Part shown: piece by piece, positions 9,541-18,556 of the stretch
Layout: every line of letters starts with the position of its first letter
How positions within the stretch are numbered: position 1 is the first letter of the stretch
DNA from: Bacteroidota bacterium
GTDB lineage: Bacteria > Bacteroidota > Ignavibacteria > Kapaibacteriales > UBA2268
Direction: 5' to 3'
Length of the DNA: 44,227 nucleotides
Assembly (NCBI GenBank): GCA_022707965.1
Contig: JAKIZO010000019.1
Location: 1-44,227 of the forward strand
Notes under the pieces: model-generated
Databases searched by the model: none
Told to the model about the DNA's origin: nothing
The model's input: only the letters and a program-made list of their open reading frames with translations
Position numbers and translations under genes: made by a program

Positions 9541-10509
9541 TTATTTGCCAAAGAGAGCGTCTATATCATCTTGTGAGAATTGCTCGAAAGAATCTTCGTC
9601 GCTACTTTCTTCTATAACAGGTGATTTAGTATCGCCGGTTGCTTCGGTGGAAGGATTTTGGTTAGCGAACATTTTTTCAATTTCCTGCATATCAATTGGT
9701 TCGTCTAAATCTCCACTTTCAACTTGCTCAATAACCTCATCGACCTGTTGTTGACGGAACTCTTTATTAGCCATAGCTTCGACTGCTTCGGGGTCGAAGG
9801 CAATTTTACGGTGAAGTTGAGATACTTGCATTTTATCATCAGGAGATGGCTCTTTATGCATCAGTTCGCTAATTTCAGATTCGTTGAAATGAGTTAATAT
9901 TTTGCCCAATTTACCTTGAATCGTTTCGAGCAAGTTATTGACGGCAGCAATTTGCTGAGCGGTAATATCCTGCACTTGAAGTGAAATCATAATAGAGTTT
10001 GAATCGTTTGTAATGCTGGAAATCAACTCTTCTGTTTCATTGGAAATCTTATCAATTTCGGCATTAGGTATTTTTTTCATTGTTGTAATAATTGTAGCGA
10101 GTGCGGGAAGATGCTGTTTTAAATCTTCGCCTTTTTCTATTGCTTTATAAAGTGCTTCGAGCAAAGCAATTGGATTTTCTCTTTTCTTTTGAACAATTTC
10201 GATAATTCTATTATAGTTCTTTTTGATAATTTCAACTTTGTACTGAATACCATCAACAATATCCATAACTTCTGTAATTGCCATTTCGGTAGCTTCGGTA
10301 ACTTTGCTAAGTTGCTTGGAAGCTGACGGCATTTTCTTTAAATTTTCCTGAATTGAAGCATTTATTTCGTCCAAAAGAGGCTGAATTTCGCTGACAAAGA
10401 TGAAAATTTCTTCAAGAAAGGGGATAACTCTCTGACCTAACACAAATAGAGCTCTCAATTCATCAGCTTTTTGGAGCAAAAGGGAAATATCTTTTTGTTT
10501 CATAGCCAC
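9541..10509 (-). CDS. cheZ: CheZ-family CheY-phosphate phosphatase
   Basis: The 322-residue protein is mostly long amphipathic helices. It carries QVQDITAQQI, matching the CheZ catalytic signature in which an Asp and a Gln four residues later (here Asp181 and Gln185) attack phospho-CheY; E. coli CheZ has QDLTGQ. An acidic, unstructured tail follows. The extreme C-terminus is FSQDDIDALFGK, which matches the position of the CheZ CheY-docking peptide and also resembles the CheY-binding motif at the start of FliM (LSQxEIDALL). It lies 6 bp after cheY and 12 bp before cheA. At about 320 residues it is longer than the enterobacterial protein (214). The function is well supported by motif and context, although overall identity to known CheZ is clearly low. 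Confidence 0.82.
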   Translation of the reverse strand: MAMKQKDISLLLQKADELRALFVLGQRVIPFLEEIFIFVSEIQPLLDEINASIQENLKKMPSASKQLSKVTEATEMAITEVMDIVDGIQYKVEIIKKNYNRIIEIVQKKRENPIALLEALYKAIEKGEDLKQHLPALATIITTMKKIPNAEIDKISNETEELISSITNDSNSIMISLQVQDITAQQIAAVNNLLETIQGKLGKILTHFNESEISELMHKEPSPDDKMQVSQLHRKIAFDPEAVEAMANKEFRQQQVDEVIEQVESGDLDEPIDMQEIEKMFANQNPSTEATGDTKSPVIEESSDEDSFEQFSQDDIDALFGK

Positions 10510-10515
10510 TCCAAC

Positions 10516-10893
10516 TTATGAATTTTGAATAGTTTTAAGAACAGCATCTAATTTTTCTTTAAGGACTTGTGGAGTAAAAGGCTTAACAACATAGTTATTA
10601 ACTCTTGCTTTAAGAGCTTCGATAATGTCCTGCTTTAATCCACGAGTAGTAACCATAAGAATTGGAAGGTTGGACAATTGAGCGTCAGAGCGAATTGCTT
10701 TTGTAAGGTCGAGACCACTCATATTAGGCATATTCCAGTCTGTAATAACGAAATCTACTTTGTTCTGGCGAAGTTTTTCGAGAGCTTCCTGTCCGTCGCC
10801 TGCTTCGATAACTTCGTTGTATCCAAACGTTTTTAGTGCGTTTATCACAATTCTTCTCATAGTTGGAGAATCATCTACGACTAAAAAAATCAT
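10516..10893 (-). CDS. cheY: Chemotaxis response regulator CheY
   Basis: This is a 125-residue stand-alone receiver domain. It has the acidic pair Asp7-Asp8, phosphoacceptor Asp52 in ITDWNMPNMSGLDL (close to the E. coli CheY sequence), the switch Thr in MVTTRG and the conserved Lys in VVKPFT. There is no output domain, so it signals by binding a partner. The gene is 6 bp upstream of the CheZ-like phosphatase, its likely regulator, and CheA is the likely phosphodonor. In flagellated bacteria CheY binds FliM; no flagellar gene is visible here, so its target may be another motor or surface apparatus. Confidence 0.95.
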   Translation of the reverse strand: MIFLVVDDSPTMRRIVINALKTFGYNEVIEAGDGQEALEKLRQNKVDFVITDWNMPNMSGLDLTKAIRSDAQLSNLPILMVTTRGLKQDIIEALKARVNNYVVKPFTPQVLKEKLDAVLKTIQNS

Positions 10894-10959
10894 AAAACAA
10901 CCTCATAATTTTATTATTCAATAATATTATCGATAAAAAAATACAAAACTTTAATAGAA

Positions 10960-11325
10960 TTATCCAATATATTTTGCAACTTCATATTGAATTCGTTTAG
11001 TATTGAAAGGTTTGATTAAATATGAATTAGCACCAGCAGCCAACCCGGAATTGATATCTTCATCTTTTGCAAGAGAAGACAGAATAATAATAGGAATATC
11101 TTTATATTCAGGATTTTGGCGAATAGATTGAATAAGTTTGAACCCATCTATATTTGGCATATTTAAATCAGTTATTAGCAAATCTATTTTCTCTTTTGGG
11201 AGAATTTCGAGCGCTTCCATCCCGTCCTGCGCTGAAAGCACACGATAGCCTTTAATTTTGAGTGCAAGTGTAATGAACTTGCGAACTGATGGTGAATCTT
11301 CGGCTATTAATATTGTTTTTGCCAT
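10960..11325 (-). CDS. Second CheY-like single-domain response regulator
   Basis: The 121-residue protein is a receiver domain alone, with Glu9-Asp10, phosphoacceptor Asp53 in LLITDLNMPNIDGFKL, the Ser switch position in ILSSLAKDED and the Lys in LIKPFN. It differs from the neighbouring CheY in replacing the first acidic Asp with Glu and the TT switch with SS, so it is a paralogue rather than a duplicate. Possible roles are a phosphate sink, a second output regulator, or a receiver for the histidine kinase encoded upstream. It is 24 bp after cheR and 66 bp before cheY. Confidence 0.9.
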   Translation of the reverse strand: MAKTILIAEDSPSVRKFITLALKIKGYRVLSAQDGMEALEILPKEKIDLLITDLNMPNIDGFKLIQSIRQNPEYKDIPIIILSSLAKDEDINSGLAAGANSYLIKPFNTKRIQYEVAKYIG

Positions 11326-11349
11326 CTTCTAACCCGAATTAATACAAAA

Positions 11350-12261
11350 TTATTCTTTTTGATAAGCCATAGCTTTTGGGAAATGAACCAATTTAAATGC
11401 CTTGGAGATACCGTGCAAAGATTCCGAATAACCAATGAAGAGATATCCACCTTTGTTAAGCGAATTATATAGATGAGTAACCACCTGTTGCTTTGATGGC
11501 ATATCGAAATAAATCAACACGTTGCAACAGAAGATAACATCGCAATTAGCAACAGTGCGCATTTGCTGAGCATCATAGAGATTAATATTCATAAATTTGA
11601 CCATCTGTTTTATTTCATCGCTAAGGACATAGTTTGTGCCTTGCTGTTTGAAATATTTTTTTAGCAAATGCGGTGGAACATTTCTAATGGAATATTCTTT
11701 ATAAACTCCTTGCTGAGCTTGTTCGAGGACAGACTTGTTAATATCGCTTGCAAGTATCTGAAACTGCACGCGAGGATACATTGGTCTGAGCTTTTCGGCA
11801 ACTATCATAGCCAAAGTGTAAGCTTCTTCGCCGGTTGATGCAGCAGCGCTCCAAATTCGGAAGACAGGATTGAATAAGTTCTGTCGGGTTGAGAGAATTT
11901 CAGGGACAATATGGGTTTCGAACGCTTCGAACTGCTGAGGAGCACGGAAAAAATATGTTTCGTTTATAGTAATTGCGTCGAAAAGTTCATTTAGTTCGTT
12001 TCTTCCCATTGGAGAACGCAAGAAATTCAAATATTCCTCGAATGAGGAAAGTTTGTTGGTGGATATACGTTTTGCAATTCTTCCTTCGAGCAAATACTTT
12101 TTATTGTCAGTATAGTATATTCCACACTGATCGTAAATAAAATTTCTTAACTCATTAAAAGTATTATCGCTTAGTTCCATTTTCACCGGCACTATTTTTT
12201 TTACTTCTTTACTTTCTTCTGTTGGCTTGCCAGCCCCAAATTGAAATAATCGAGCTGCCAT
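11350..12261 (-). CDS. cheR: Chemotaxis receptor methyltransferase CheR
   Basis: The 303-residue protein has a short Lys/Glu-rich N-terminal extension and an all-helical CheR N domain at about 30-85 (FNELRNFIYDQCGIYY). A SAM-dependent methyltransferase domain follows with motif I FRIWSAAASTGEEAYTLAM, the loop ILASDINKSVLEQA and FCCNVLIYFD. CheR methylates glutamates on chemoreceptors to adapt signalling. Its presence implies methyl-accepting receptors elsewhere in the genome. No CheB methylesterase is in the window. It is followed by the CheY-like regulator at 24 bp. Confidence 0.95.
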   Translation of the reverse strand: MAARLFQFGAGKPTEESKEVKKIVPVKMELSDNTFNELRNFIYDQCGIYYTDNKKYLLEGRIAKRISTNKLSSFEEYLNFLRSPMGRNELNELFDAITINETYFFRAPQQFEAFETHIVPEILSTRQNLFNPVFRIWSAAASTGEEAYTLAMIVAEKLRPMYPRVQFQILASDINKSVLEQAQQGVYKEYSIRNVPPHLLKKYFKQQGTNYVLSDEIKQMVKFMNINLYDAQQMRTVANCDVIFCCNVLIYFDMPSKQQVVTHLYNSLNKGGYLFIGYSESLHGISKAFKLVHFPKAMAYQKE

Positions 12262-12324
12262 TTATAAAACTCATTATTAATATATTATAACTTGATAAAC
12301 AATTCATAATTATAAAACAAAAAA

Positions 12325-13635
12325 TTAAATCTTAATTATACTTATGTCAATTCCTGCATCACTTAATAACTCTTCAATAAATTCTCTATTATTATCATCT
12401 GAATTTTGATATAATTCTTTAACTTTTATAATAGATTTCTGGCTGTCCAGCTTAAACAATAATTCAACTACGGAGGAGCACTCGATTGACTTGCATATAA
12501 TCAAATTATCGAATATCACGTCAATTACTACGTTTTTGTTGCTTGTGGGAGTATCTTCCCATAGATAGGTCAGCAAAGAGAGAAAATCTATATCGCAACC
12601 AATCATCGCGCGATTAATAATTTCGTTATAGAAAGCTTTGAAAAATTCTTTAATTATTTCGGGTGAGTTATACTTTAAAAGCTTTTCTAAAACGAAGCTT
12701 TGGGTGTCGCTATTGCCTTTGAAAATTTCATTCATAATAGACGGGATATCATCTTTAATAAACACATTTCCTAAGGCAATAAGGCCAGCTGCACGGATGT
12801 CGTCATCATCGTCGAATAGTGCTTTATAAGCGAGGTATCTTAGATAATCAGGCAGAACGAATTCTTCACCTAATCTAAATGATATTGCAGCAACTGTTTT
12901 TAGAATAATTATCTGTATTGTTTCGCTAACTTCGTCAATTTTTGAGAATAGTTGGCGAGCAACTTCAATATCATCGCAATTTATGGATAAAGCATCGATA
13001 ATTTCTGTTTTTAGGAAATCGTCTTTTTCGTCTGTAAGGGCGAAAATCAGGAAATCAATTGCTTTTCGGGAACCGATTTTCCCAAGAGCTTCGATGACGT
13101 TGGGTTTTTGGTCTTCTTTTGTGTTATAAATTTTAACTAATTTTTCAATTATAGATTCATCTTGATAATTCCCAAGCGTTTCGATAGCAGATTGGACAAC
13201 GTTTTCATCGGGGTCGTCGAGTAATGGGTGAATTTTATGAGCAAGGTGGCGAGTATTAATAAGTCCAAGCAAATCGCAAGCAAATTTTCTTGCGTCAGGG
13301 TCGGGATTTTCCAGAAAGTCAAGAAGAAATTCAGCGGAGGATTCACCAAGATGAGCAAGGATATCGCCTGCTGTATTGCGTAGTTCTATATTTGGGCTTA
13401 CAATATTCGGAGCAATAATTTGAGCTGCAAGGCGTGCTAAATCACCTTTTAAATCACACAAAGCTCTGACGGCAACATCGCGAACGCCACTATCATTGTG
13501 AGTAATCAACTCGCAAAGAGATTTTACTACATTTTCGTCGAAATCATTTGTCTGAGCAATAGAAATGATGGTCTCAATAAGTAATGCAGTATCGTTCGCT
13601 TCGTTAAGCTCTTTTATTAAGAGTGCTTTATCCAT
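12325..13635 (-). CDS. HEAT-repeat scaffold protein in the chemotaxis cluster
   Basis: The 436-residue protein is built of repeated helix pairs typical of HEAT/PBS-lyase repeats. Examples are SGVRDVAVRALCDLKGDLA, NIELRNTAGDILAHLGESS and PDARKFACDLLGLINTRHL, each about 31-38 residues apart and continuing through at least the first 300 residues. No catalytic motif, signal peptide or membrane segment is seen, so it is predicted to be a cytosolic binding scaffold. It sits between the NtrC-family regulator (85 bp) and cheR (63 bp), all on one strand. Its partner is unknown; a role in receptor or kinase assembly is a guess from position only. A phycobilin lyase role is very unlikely here. Confidence 0.8.
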   Translation of the reverse strand: MDKALLIKELNEANDTALLIETIISIAQTNDFDENVVKSLCELITHNDSGVRDVAVRALCDLKGDLARLAAQIIAPNIVSPNIELRNTAGDILAHLGESSAEFLLDFLENPDPDARKFACDLLGLINTRHLAHKIHPLLDDPDENVVQSAIETLGNYQDESIIEKLVKIYNTKEDQKPNVIEALGKIGSRKAIDFLIFALTDEKDDFLKTEIIDALSINCDDIEVARQLFSKIDEVSETIQIIILKTVAAISFRLGEEFVLPDYLRYLAYKALFDDDDDIRAAGLIALGNVFIKDDIPSIMNEIFKGNSDTQSFVLEKLLKYNSPEIIKEFFKAFYNEIINRAMIGCDIDFLSLLTYLWEDTPTSNKNVVIDVIFDNLIICKSIECSSVVELLFKLDSQKSIIKVKELYQNSDDNNREFIEELLSDAGIDISIIKI

Positions 13636-13720
13636 AGAATTACAAAAATTAATTTTGTATAATTTAATATAATTAAAATAGTTTTATTATAGATAAATAT
13701 CAAGCAAAATTATTTTATTT

Positions 13721-15145
13721 TTACTCAATATTTTTTCCTGTAATATTAATTCCTAATTGCTCAATTCTATATCGCAATTTAGCACGAGAAATTCCTAAGA
13801 TTTTAGCTGCTTTTATTTGATTTCCATTTGTGATTTTCAAGGTCTGAATAATCAAATCACGAACAACATTCCCCATTGGAGCTCCTGTTTTGGAAATTTG
13901 CAGGAAGTGTTGTCCATCGGCAAGCTCAATAGTTTGCTTGCCAGGGATTTGCACACTTGTTGTAGGGGATTTGAGGAAGCTAAGAGATTCTTTTGTAATT
14001 AAATCATTAGATTCGAGAAGAACTACGCGTTCGATTACGTTGCGAAGTTCTCTAACGTTTCCTTTCCAATGATAATTATTGATAATTTCGACGGCTTCGG
14101 GTGAAAAACCTTTGATATTTTTGCCAAATTTTAGGTTGAATTCATTAACGAATGCTGTTGCAATTTTGAGAATATCACCTCCACGATCACGAAGTGGTGG
14201 CAAATGAATACGAGCAACATTCAAACGGTAGTATAGGTCTTCGCGAAATGACCCTTCTTCGACTAACTTTTCTAAATCTTTATTAGTGGAGGCGATAACA
14301 CGCACATCGACGGAAATTTCTTTTGAACCGCCGAGACGGTAGTATTGCCTTTCCTGCAAAACACGAAGTAATTTTACTTGCAATTCGAGGCTAAGCTCGG
14401 CAATTTCATCAAGCAGGATTGTTCCGTGGTGAGCCTGCTCGAATTTACCTTGCTTTACTTTTTCTGTTGCACCAGTGAAAGCACCGCGTTCGTAACCAAA
14501 AAGCTCATTTTCAGCAAGTTCGCGTGGGATAGCACCGCAATTAATAGTAACGAAAGGACCTTTTGCACGTGGCGAGTTTTCGTGAATAAAGCGAGCCATC
14601 AATTCTTTACCTGTTCCAGATTCGCCAAGGATAAGCACAGTAGTATCATCGGCACGGGCAACAATTTTTGCCATTTCGATTGCTTTAAGCATTGCCTCGG
14701 ACGAACCTAAAATTTCGCTTGGCTGGTCTTTTTTCAGCTGTTCGGAGAGAATATCAACCTGACGACGCAAGTCAAAGTTCTTCAAAGCACGTTCGACTGA
14801 GACTTCGAGCTGTTCGAGGTCGAGTGGTTTTACAATGAAATCTTCCGCCCCAAGCCTCATTGCGCGAACCGCCATTTTAATATCGGAGAAAGCCGTCATA
14901 ATGATAACGGGCATTGAGTAGCCCTGCTTGCGAAGTTGCTCTAAAATATCAAGTCCGTTGGCGTGCCCCAAAAAAATGTCTAAAAGTATCAAATCAGGCG
15001 AAATCATATGAAGTTCTTCGAGTGCCTGGTTTGCGTCTGTAAAGGTGGCAACCTTAGAGTATTTGCTGGAAAGGATACCTTTGACAGTCTGATTTACTAA
15101 TGGGTCGTCCTCTATTACTACTATTGTGTAATTATTTCTGGACAT
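13721..15145 (-). CDS. NtrC-family sigma-54-dependent response regulator
   Basis: The 474-residue protein has three domains in order. A receiver covers 1-120 with Asp13-Asp14, phosphoacceptor Asp56 and Lys in VKPLDL. A sigma-54 AAA+ domain follows, with Walker A GESGTGKEL, the sigma-54 contact loop GAFTGA, Walker B GTILLDEIAEL and an intact arginine-finger region. A Fis-type helix-turn-helix is at the C-terminus (NQIKAAKILGISRAKLRYRI). It activates transcription from sigma-54 promoters after phosphorylation, probably by the histidine kinase encoded 28 bp upstream. Target promoters were not found inside the window; I looked for GG-N10-GC elements by eye only and saw no convincing one. Confidence 0.94.
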   Translation of the reverse strand: MSRNNYTIVVIEDDPLVNQTVKGILSSKYSKVATFTDANQALEELHMISPDLILLDIFLGHANGLDILEQLRKQGYSMPVIIMTAFSDIKMAVRAMRLGAEDFIVKPLDLEQLEVSVERALKNFDLRRQVDILSEQLKKDQPSEILGSSEAMLKAIEMAKIVARADDTTVLILGESGTGKELMARFIHENSPRAKGPFVTINCGAIPRELAENELFGYERGAFTGATEKVKQGKFEQAHHGTILLDEIAELSLELQVKLLRVLQERQYYRLGGSKEISVDVRVIASTNKDLEKLVEEGSFREDLYYRLNVARIHLPPLRDRGGDILKIATAFVNEFNLKFGKNIKGFSPEAVEIINNYHWKGNVRELRNVIERVVLLESNDLITKESLSFLKSPTTSVQIPGKQTIELADGQHFLQISKTGAPMGNVVRDLIIQTLKITNGNQIKAAKILGISRAKLRYRIEQLGINITGKNIE

Positions 15146-15173
15146 TCTGTACCTTTATTTATTATTACAAAAA

Positions 15174-16277
15174 TCATTCAAATTGTTTTGGGACAGGAAG
15201 TTTAACATAAAAAGTAGTGCCCACGCCCACCTTGCTTTCGACATCGATTACTCCACCGTGCTGGTGCAAAATTCTCTGAGTGATAGGCAGTCCGAGCCCT
15301 GTTCCGTCTGGTTTTCGAGTAAAGAATGGATTGAAAATTTTGGACAAATCTTCGGGTGTGATGCCGATGCCATTATCAGCAATCGAGACAACGACCATTT
15401 CACCTTCGTTGTGCTTCAATCCAGCTTCGAGGTAAGTTTTAATAATGATATTGCCTTTTGTTTTTATTGCATCAGCAGAATTTGTTATGAGATTAACGAA
15501 AACTTGCTGCAATTGCTTTTCGTCGGCAGCAACAAGCGGCAAATCATCTTGAAGTTGCAATTCGACAGTAATTTCTTTACGTTTCAGCACCGAGGCAACA
15601 AGTTCGAGCGTTGTTGGAATAAGCGAATTCAGATTAACTTCCTTCACATCGGGAATTGTAGGACGTGAGAAATTCAAAGTAACTTCGACAATTCGAGAGA
15701 TGCGTTCCACACCTTGCAAAGCAGTATTTACGTAATCAAATTCAGGTGCATTTTCGGGAATATTACGTTTGAAAATTTGCAGATTTAAATTCACGGCTGC
15801 AAGCGGATTTCTTATTTCGTGAGCGACACCTGCTGAGAGTTGCCCCAAAAGCACAAGTTTGTCTGCCTGCACAAGTTTATCGGTAAGTGCGTGTTGCTCG
15901 CTGACATCTCTTGCAATTGCCTGAATTAAGTTTTTCCCGTCATATTGGACAAAGCGAGCACTTACTTCGACCATCAGGCTTTCATCATTTTGGGTTTCAA
16001 AGGATAGCTCGCTTAGAACCATTGGAGAACTCGATTTCTGCAATAATTTAAATATTCGCCGAAATTGTGGCAGGGTCGAACCAATTAGATTATCGCGAGA
16101 AGTGCCCAGAAGTGTTGCTGCATATTCATTAGCATCAAGTATGCACCAGGTTTCGGGTTGGACGATGAAAACGGCATCTGATGCATTATCAAAAAATGAT
16201 TTATACCAGGAAAGTTGTTTTTCCAAACGTTCGACTTTCGCTTTTAAAGTTTCTCTTTTCTTTTCGGATTTTGCCAT
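15174..16277 (-). CDS. Soluble PAS-domain sensor histidine kinase
   Basis: The 367-residue protein starts with a short coiled coil and a PAS domain (about 25-125, SFFDNASDAVFIVQPETW). HisKA follows with His153 in GVAHEIRNPLA, and the HATPase domain has the N box FVNLITNSADAI, G1 IADNGIGI and G2 GTGLGLPITQ. There is no membrane segment, so it senses a cytoplasmic signal or a partner protein. Pairing with the downstream NtrC-family regulator (28 bp) is the natural reading. Its start lies only 2 bp from the stop of the upstream PorW/SprE-like lipoprotein gene, implying co-transcription and coupled translation. Confidence 0.94.
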   Translation of the reverse strand: MAKSEKKRETLKAKVERLEKQLSWYKSFFDNASDAVFIVQPETWCILDANEYAATLLGTSRDNLIGSTLPQFRRIFKLLQKSSSPMVLSELSFETQNDESLMVEVSARFVQYDGKNLIQAIARDVSEQHALTDKLVQADKLVLLGQLSAGVAHEIRNPLAAVNLNLQIFKRNIPENAPEFDYVNTALQGVERISRIVEVTLNFSRPTIPDVKEVNLNSLIPTTLELVASVLKRKEITVELQLQDDLPLVAADEKQLQQVFVNLITNSADAIKTKGNIIIKTYLEAGLKHNEGEMVVVSIADNGIGITPEDLSKIFNPFFTRKPDGTGLGLPITQRILHQHGGVIDVESKVGVGTTFYVKLPVPKQFE

Positions 16278-16279
16278 AT

Positions 16280-18382
16280 CTACTTCTTTTCTTTTTTCAC
16301 ATCTGGTTTAATGTTTGTGCTGTCGGGCGCAGCTTCTTGTTTCTGGAATGGGACAAGTTCTTCGGGGTTGAGATTTTTCAGTTTCTGAAATTCCTCAGAT
16401 GGTTGTTCGATAATTGTTTCGACAGCACGTTTTAATAAATTTTCGGGTTTTAGCATATCTTTAAGATTTTCTTGCTTAGGCAAATTTGGATTGAAATTCG
16501 GGTCGTGCAGTTGAATTTCTTTTTTCTCGTAGATTGTTTTTTCTCTATCGCGAAGATGCTCGGGAATTTCTTCGCCACTACGAACAGCAAGAAGGTATTC
16601 AACGCTTAATTTTACGTCCTTTGCATATTCTGAATTCGGGTATTTTTCAATTAACATAGAATAATATTTCAAGGCACTGTCGTTAATTGATTTGAAACGT
16701 TCGTATATCCAGCCAATATTGTATAAAGCTCTTGGTGCTAAAAACGAATTAGGATAGTCTAAGTAAACTCTCTGAAATTGTTTAATCGCAAAATCATAAT
16801 CACCGAATTTCATCAAATCTCTGCCAGAGGAATAAATTTCCTCGACTGTATCCTGGACAAAGGCTCGGGTGTAGCCTAATATTTTCATTGCTTCTCTACC
16901 GTATTCTGTTTTTGGATATTTTTCGACAATCACTTCGAGCAAAGAATCAGAAGTTCTCAAATCTGAATTTCTTAAATGGTGAGATACAACATAAAGATAA
17001 CGAGCAGAAGTAGTATCGCTTTCGGGAGAAGCAGCCATTGCTAATTGATAATAATAAAGCGAGCTATCAATATTTCGTAGCCGAGAGTGAACACGTCCGA
17101 GTTCAAACAAATCGTTAGCTAAGATTTTGCGAGAAGTGTCTTGAAGCAGTTCGCCGCGTTGCAATCTTGCAAGGGCGTCCCTTGTTTTAGTCTGATAGGA
17201 ATCCCAGGCATTGAGCAGTTGATACATTTCATCGGAGAAATTGTTTTGCACATTGCGTGAGGCACGTCCGCGAGCAAAATACATTCGAGCTTTTGTATAG
17301 TCATTTTTCAAGTAGAAGTCAATTCCACGTTCGTAAGCAAAAGCAGAAGTAGCAGCATTGACATTATACAAGGAATCGGCAGAACGCTCGAATTGAGCAA
17401 TTTTTTCTTCATCATCATAATAACGAGCGATTTGCATTCGTTGAGTATGGACAAAAACACGCCACTCGCTAAATTTGCCATCATTATCGAGACGATTCAG
17501 GATTTTTTCGGCTTCGTCGGTTCTGCCAAGTCGGATAAGCGAGGCTGCTCTATATAAATTTGCTTCGAAAAAACCTAAATAATCAGGTTTATATTTCAAA
17601 ACGTTTGCAAATTCAATTTCAGCACGCTCGAACATACCCATACGGAAAAGAAGTGAGGCAAGTTCGAGTTGCCAGCGTGCTTTCATTTCCTGGTCATCTG
17701 ATTGAGCAACAGCTTGCAAATACGGTTTGAGTGCTGCGGGCAAATCGTTTTCGTAAAGAGCAAGTTCGGCTTCAATTCTAAAAGCATCGGAAAGAATATC
17801 GTAGCGCTTTTTTTGCCAGGCAATATCAACTGTTCGGGAAAGGATAATTCTGCCCGCATAAAACTTTTGCTGGACTAATAGATTTAAAGCAAGCAACAAA
17901 TGAGCGTCAGGCGAGAGCTTCCCATCGGGGAATTTATCGATAAGTTCGCTGCATTTCACCTGCGAGGGCAACCACTCTTCGCGATAAAAATAAGTTTTTG
18001 CCATCAAATAAAGCACATCTTCGACGTAATCGCTTTTTGGCTTAAACGCTAATATCTTAGAGCCTTTGATAATAATTGAATCGAGTTTAGCATTTACAGG
18101 TTGGCGTTTAAATCTATTAATGATGAATTCTTGCAAAAAATCGGGCATTCCGCTACGGCGTGGAATTTCTATGTTCACGGGTTGAACAGGAATTAAAACA
18201 CGTGGCATAACACGCTTTTTTTCTTCCTGATAGGAAAACTCTTCTTCAGCTTCTTTGAGCAAACGATTTGCGTTGTAATATGTATTGAAATATGCAGTAA
18301 AATTATCATATCGGAAGCAAGAAGATAGCGATATGAGTAAGAAAACCAGCAATAACTGCTGAATTTTTGCTTTTGAATTCAT
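16280..18382 (-). CDS. TPR-repeat lipoprotein, PorW/SprE-like
   Basis: The product is 700 residues from the ATG at 18382; a TTG 15 bp upstream is a weaker start. The signal sequence ends in a lipobox (LSSC), so the mature protein is a lipoprotein. Immediately after it comes FTAYFNTYYNANRLLKEAEEEF, resembling the segment at the same place in PorW/SprE proteins of the type IX secretion and gliding apparatus (that family reads like YNxYFNG). TPR-like helical repeats fill the rest (for example AEIEFANVLKYKPDYLGFF and AIKQFQRVYLDYPNSFLAP), and the tail is Lys/Glu/Pro-rich. It heads the minus-strand signalling cluster. The TPR lipoprotein call is secure; assignment to PorW/SprE is by short motif and architecture and is moderate. 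An alternative is a BamD/YbgF-like envelope TPR protein. Confidence 0.72.
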   Translation of the reverse strand: MNSKAKIQQLLLVFLLISLSSCFRYDNFTAYFNTYYNANRLLKEAEEEFSYQEEKKRVMPRVLIPVQPVNIEIPRRSGMPDFLQEFIINRFKRQPVNAKLDSIIIKGSKILAFKPKSDYVEDVLYLMAKTYFYREEWLPSQVKCSELIDKFPDGKLSPDAHLLLALNLLVQQKFYAGRIILSRTVDIAWQKKRYDILSDAFRIEAELALYENDLPAALKPYLQAVAQSDDQEMKARWQLELASLLFRMGMFERAEIEFANVLKYKPDYLGFFEANLYRAASLIRLGRTDEAEKILNRLDNDGKFSEWRVFVHTQRMQIARYYDDEEKIAQFERSADSLYNVNAATSAFAYERGIDFYLKNDYTKARMYFARGRASRNVQNNFSDEMYQLLNAWDSYQTKTRDALARLQRGELLQDTSRKILANDLFELGRVHSRLRNIDSSLYYYQLAMAASPESDTTSARYLYVVSHHLRNSDLRTSDSLLEVIVEKYPKTEYGREAMKILGYTRAFVQDTVEEIYSSGRDLMKFGDYDFAIKQFQRVYLDYPNSFLAPRALYNIGWIYERFKSINDSALKYYSMLIEKYPNSEYAKDVKLSVEYLLAVRSGEEIPEHLRDREKTIYEKKEIQLHDPNFNPNLPKQENLKDMLKPENLLKRAVETIIEQPSEEFQKLKNLNPEELVPFQKQEAAPDSTNIKPDVKKEKK

Positions 18383-18556
18383 TTTAGAATTTCTCAATAA
18401 TACAAAAAAGTTGTAACTATTTTCATATTTACCAATTGTTTATAACAAAAATAACAAAATGGCGAATATTCTACAAACAATTATTTTACGATTAATATAT
18501 TATTATATTTTATTTGATAAAAGTAAATAGAGGACAGTCTAAATTGACAATGTTAC

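Noticed and set aside
15183-15668. 161-codon plus-strand frame opposite the histidine kinase
   Set aside because: It is antisense to the conserved ATPase domain and has no ribosome site or familiar motif.
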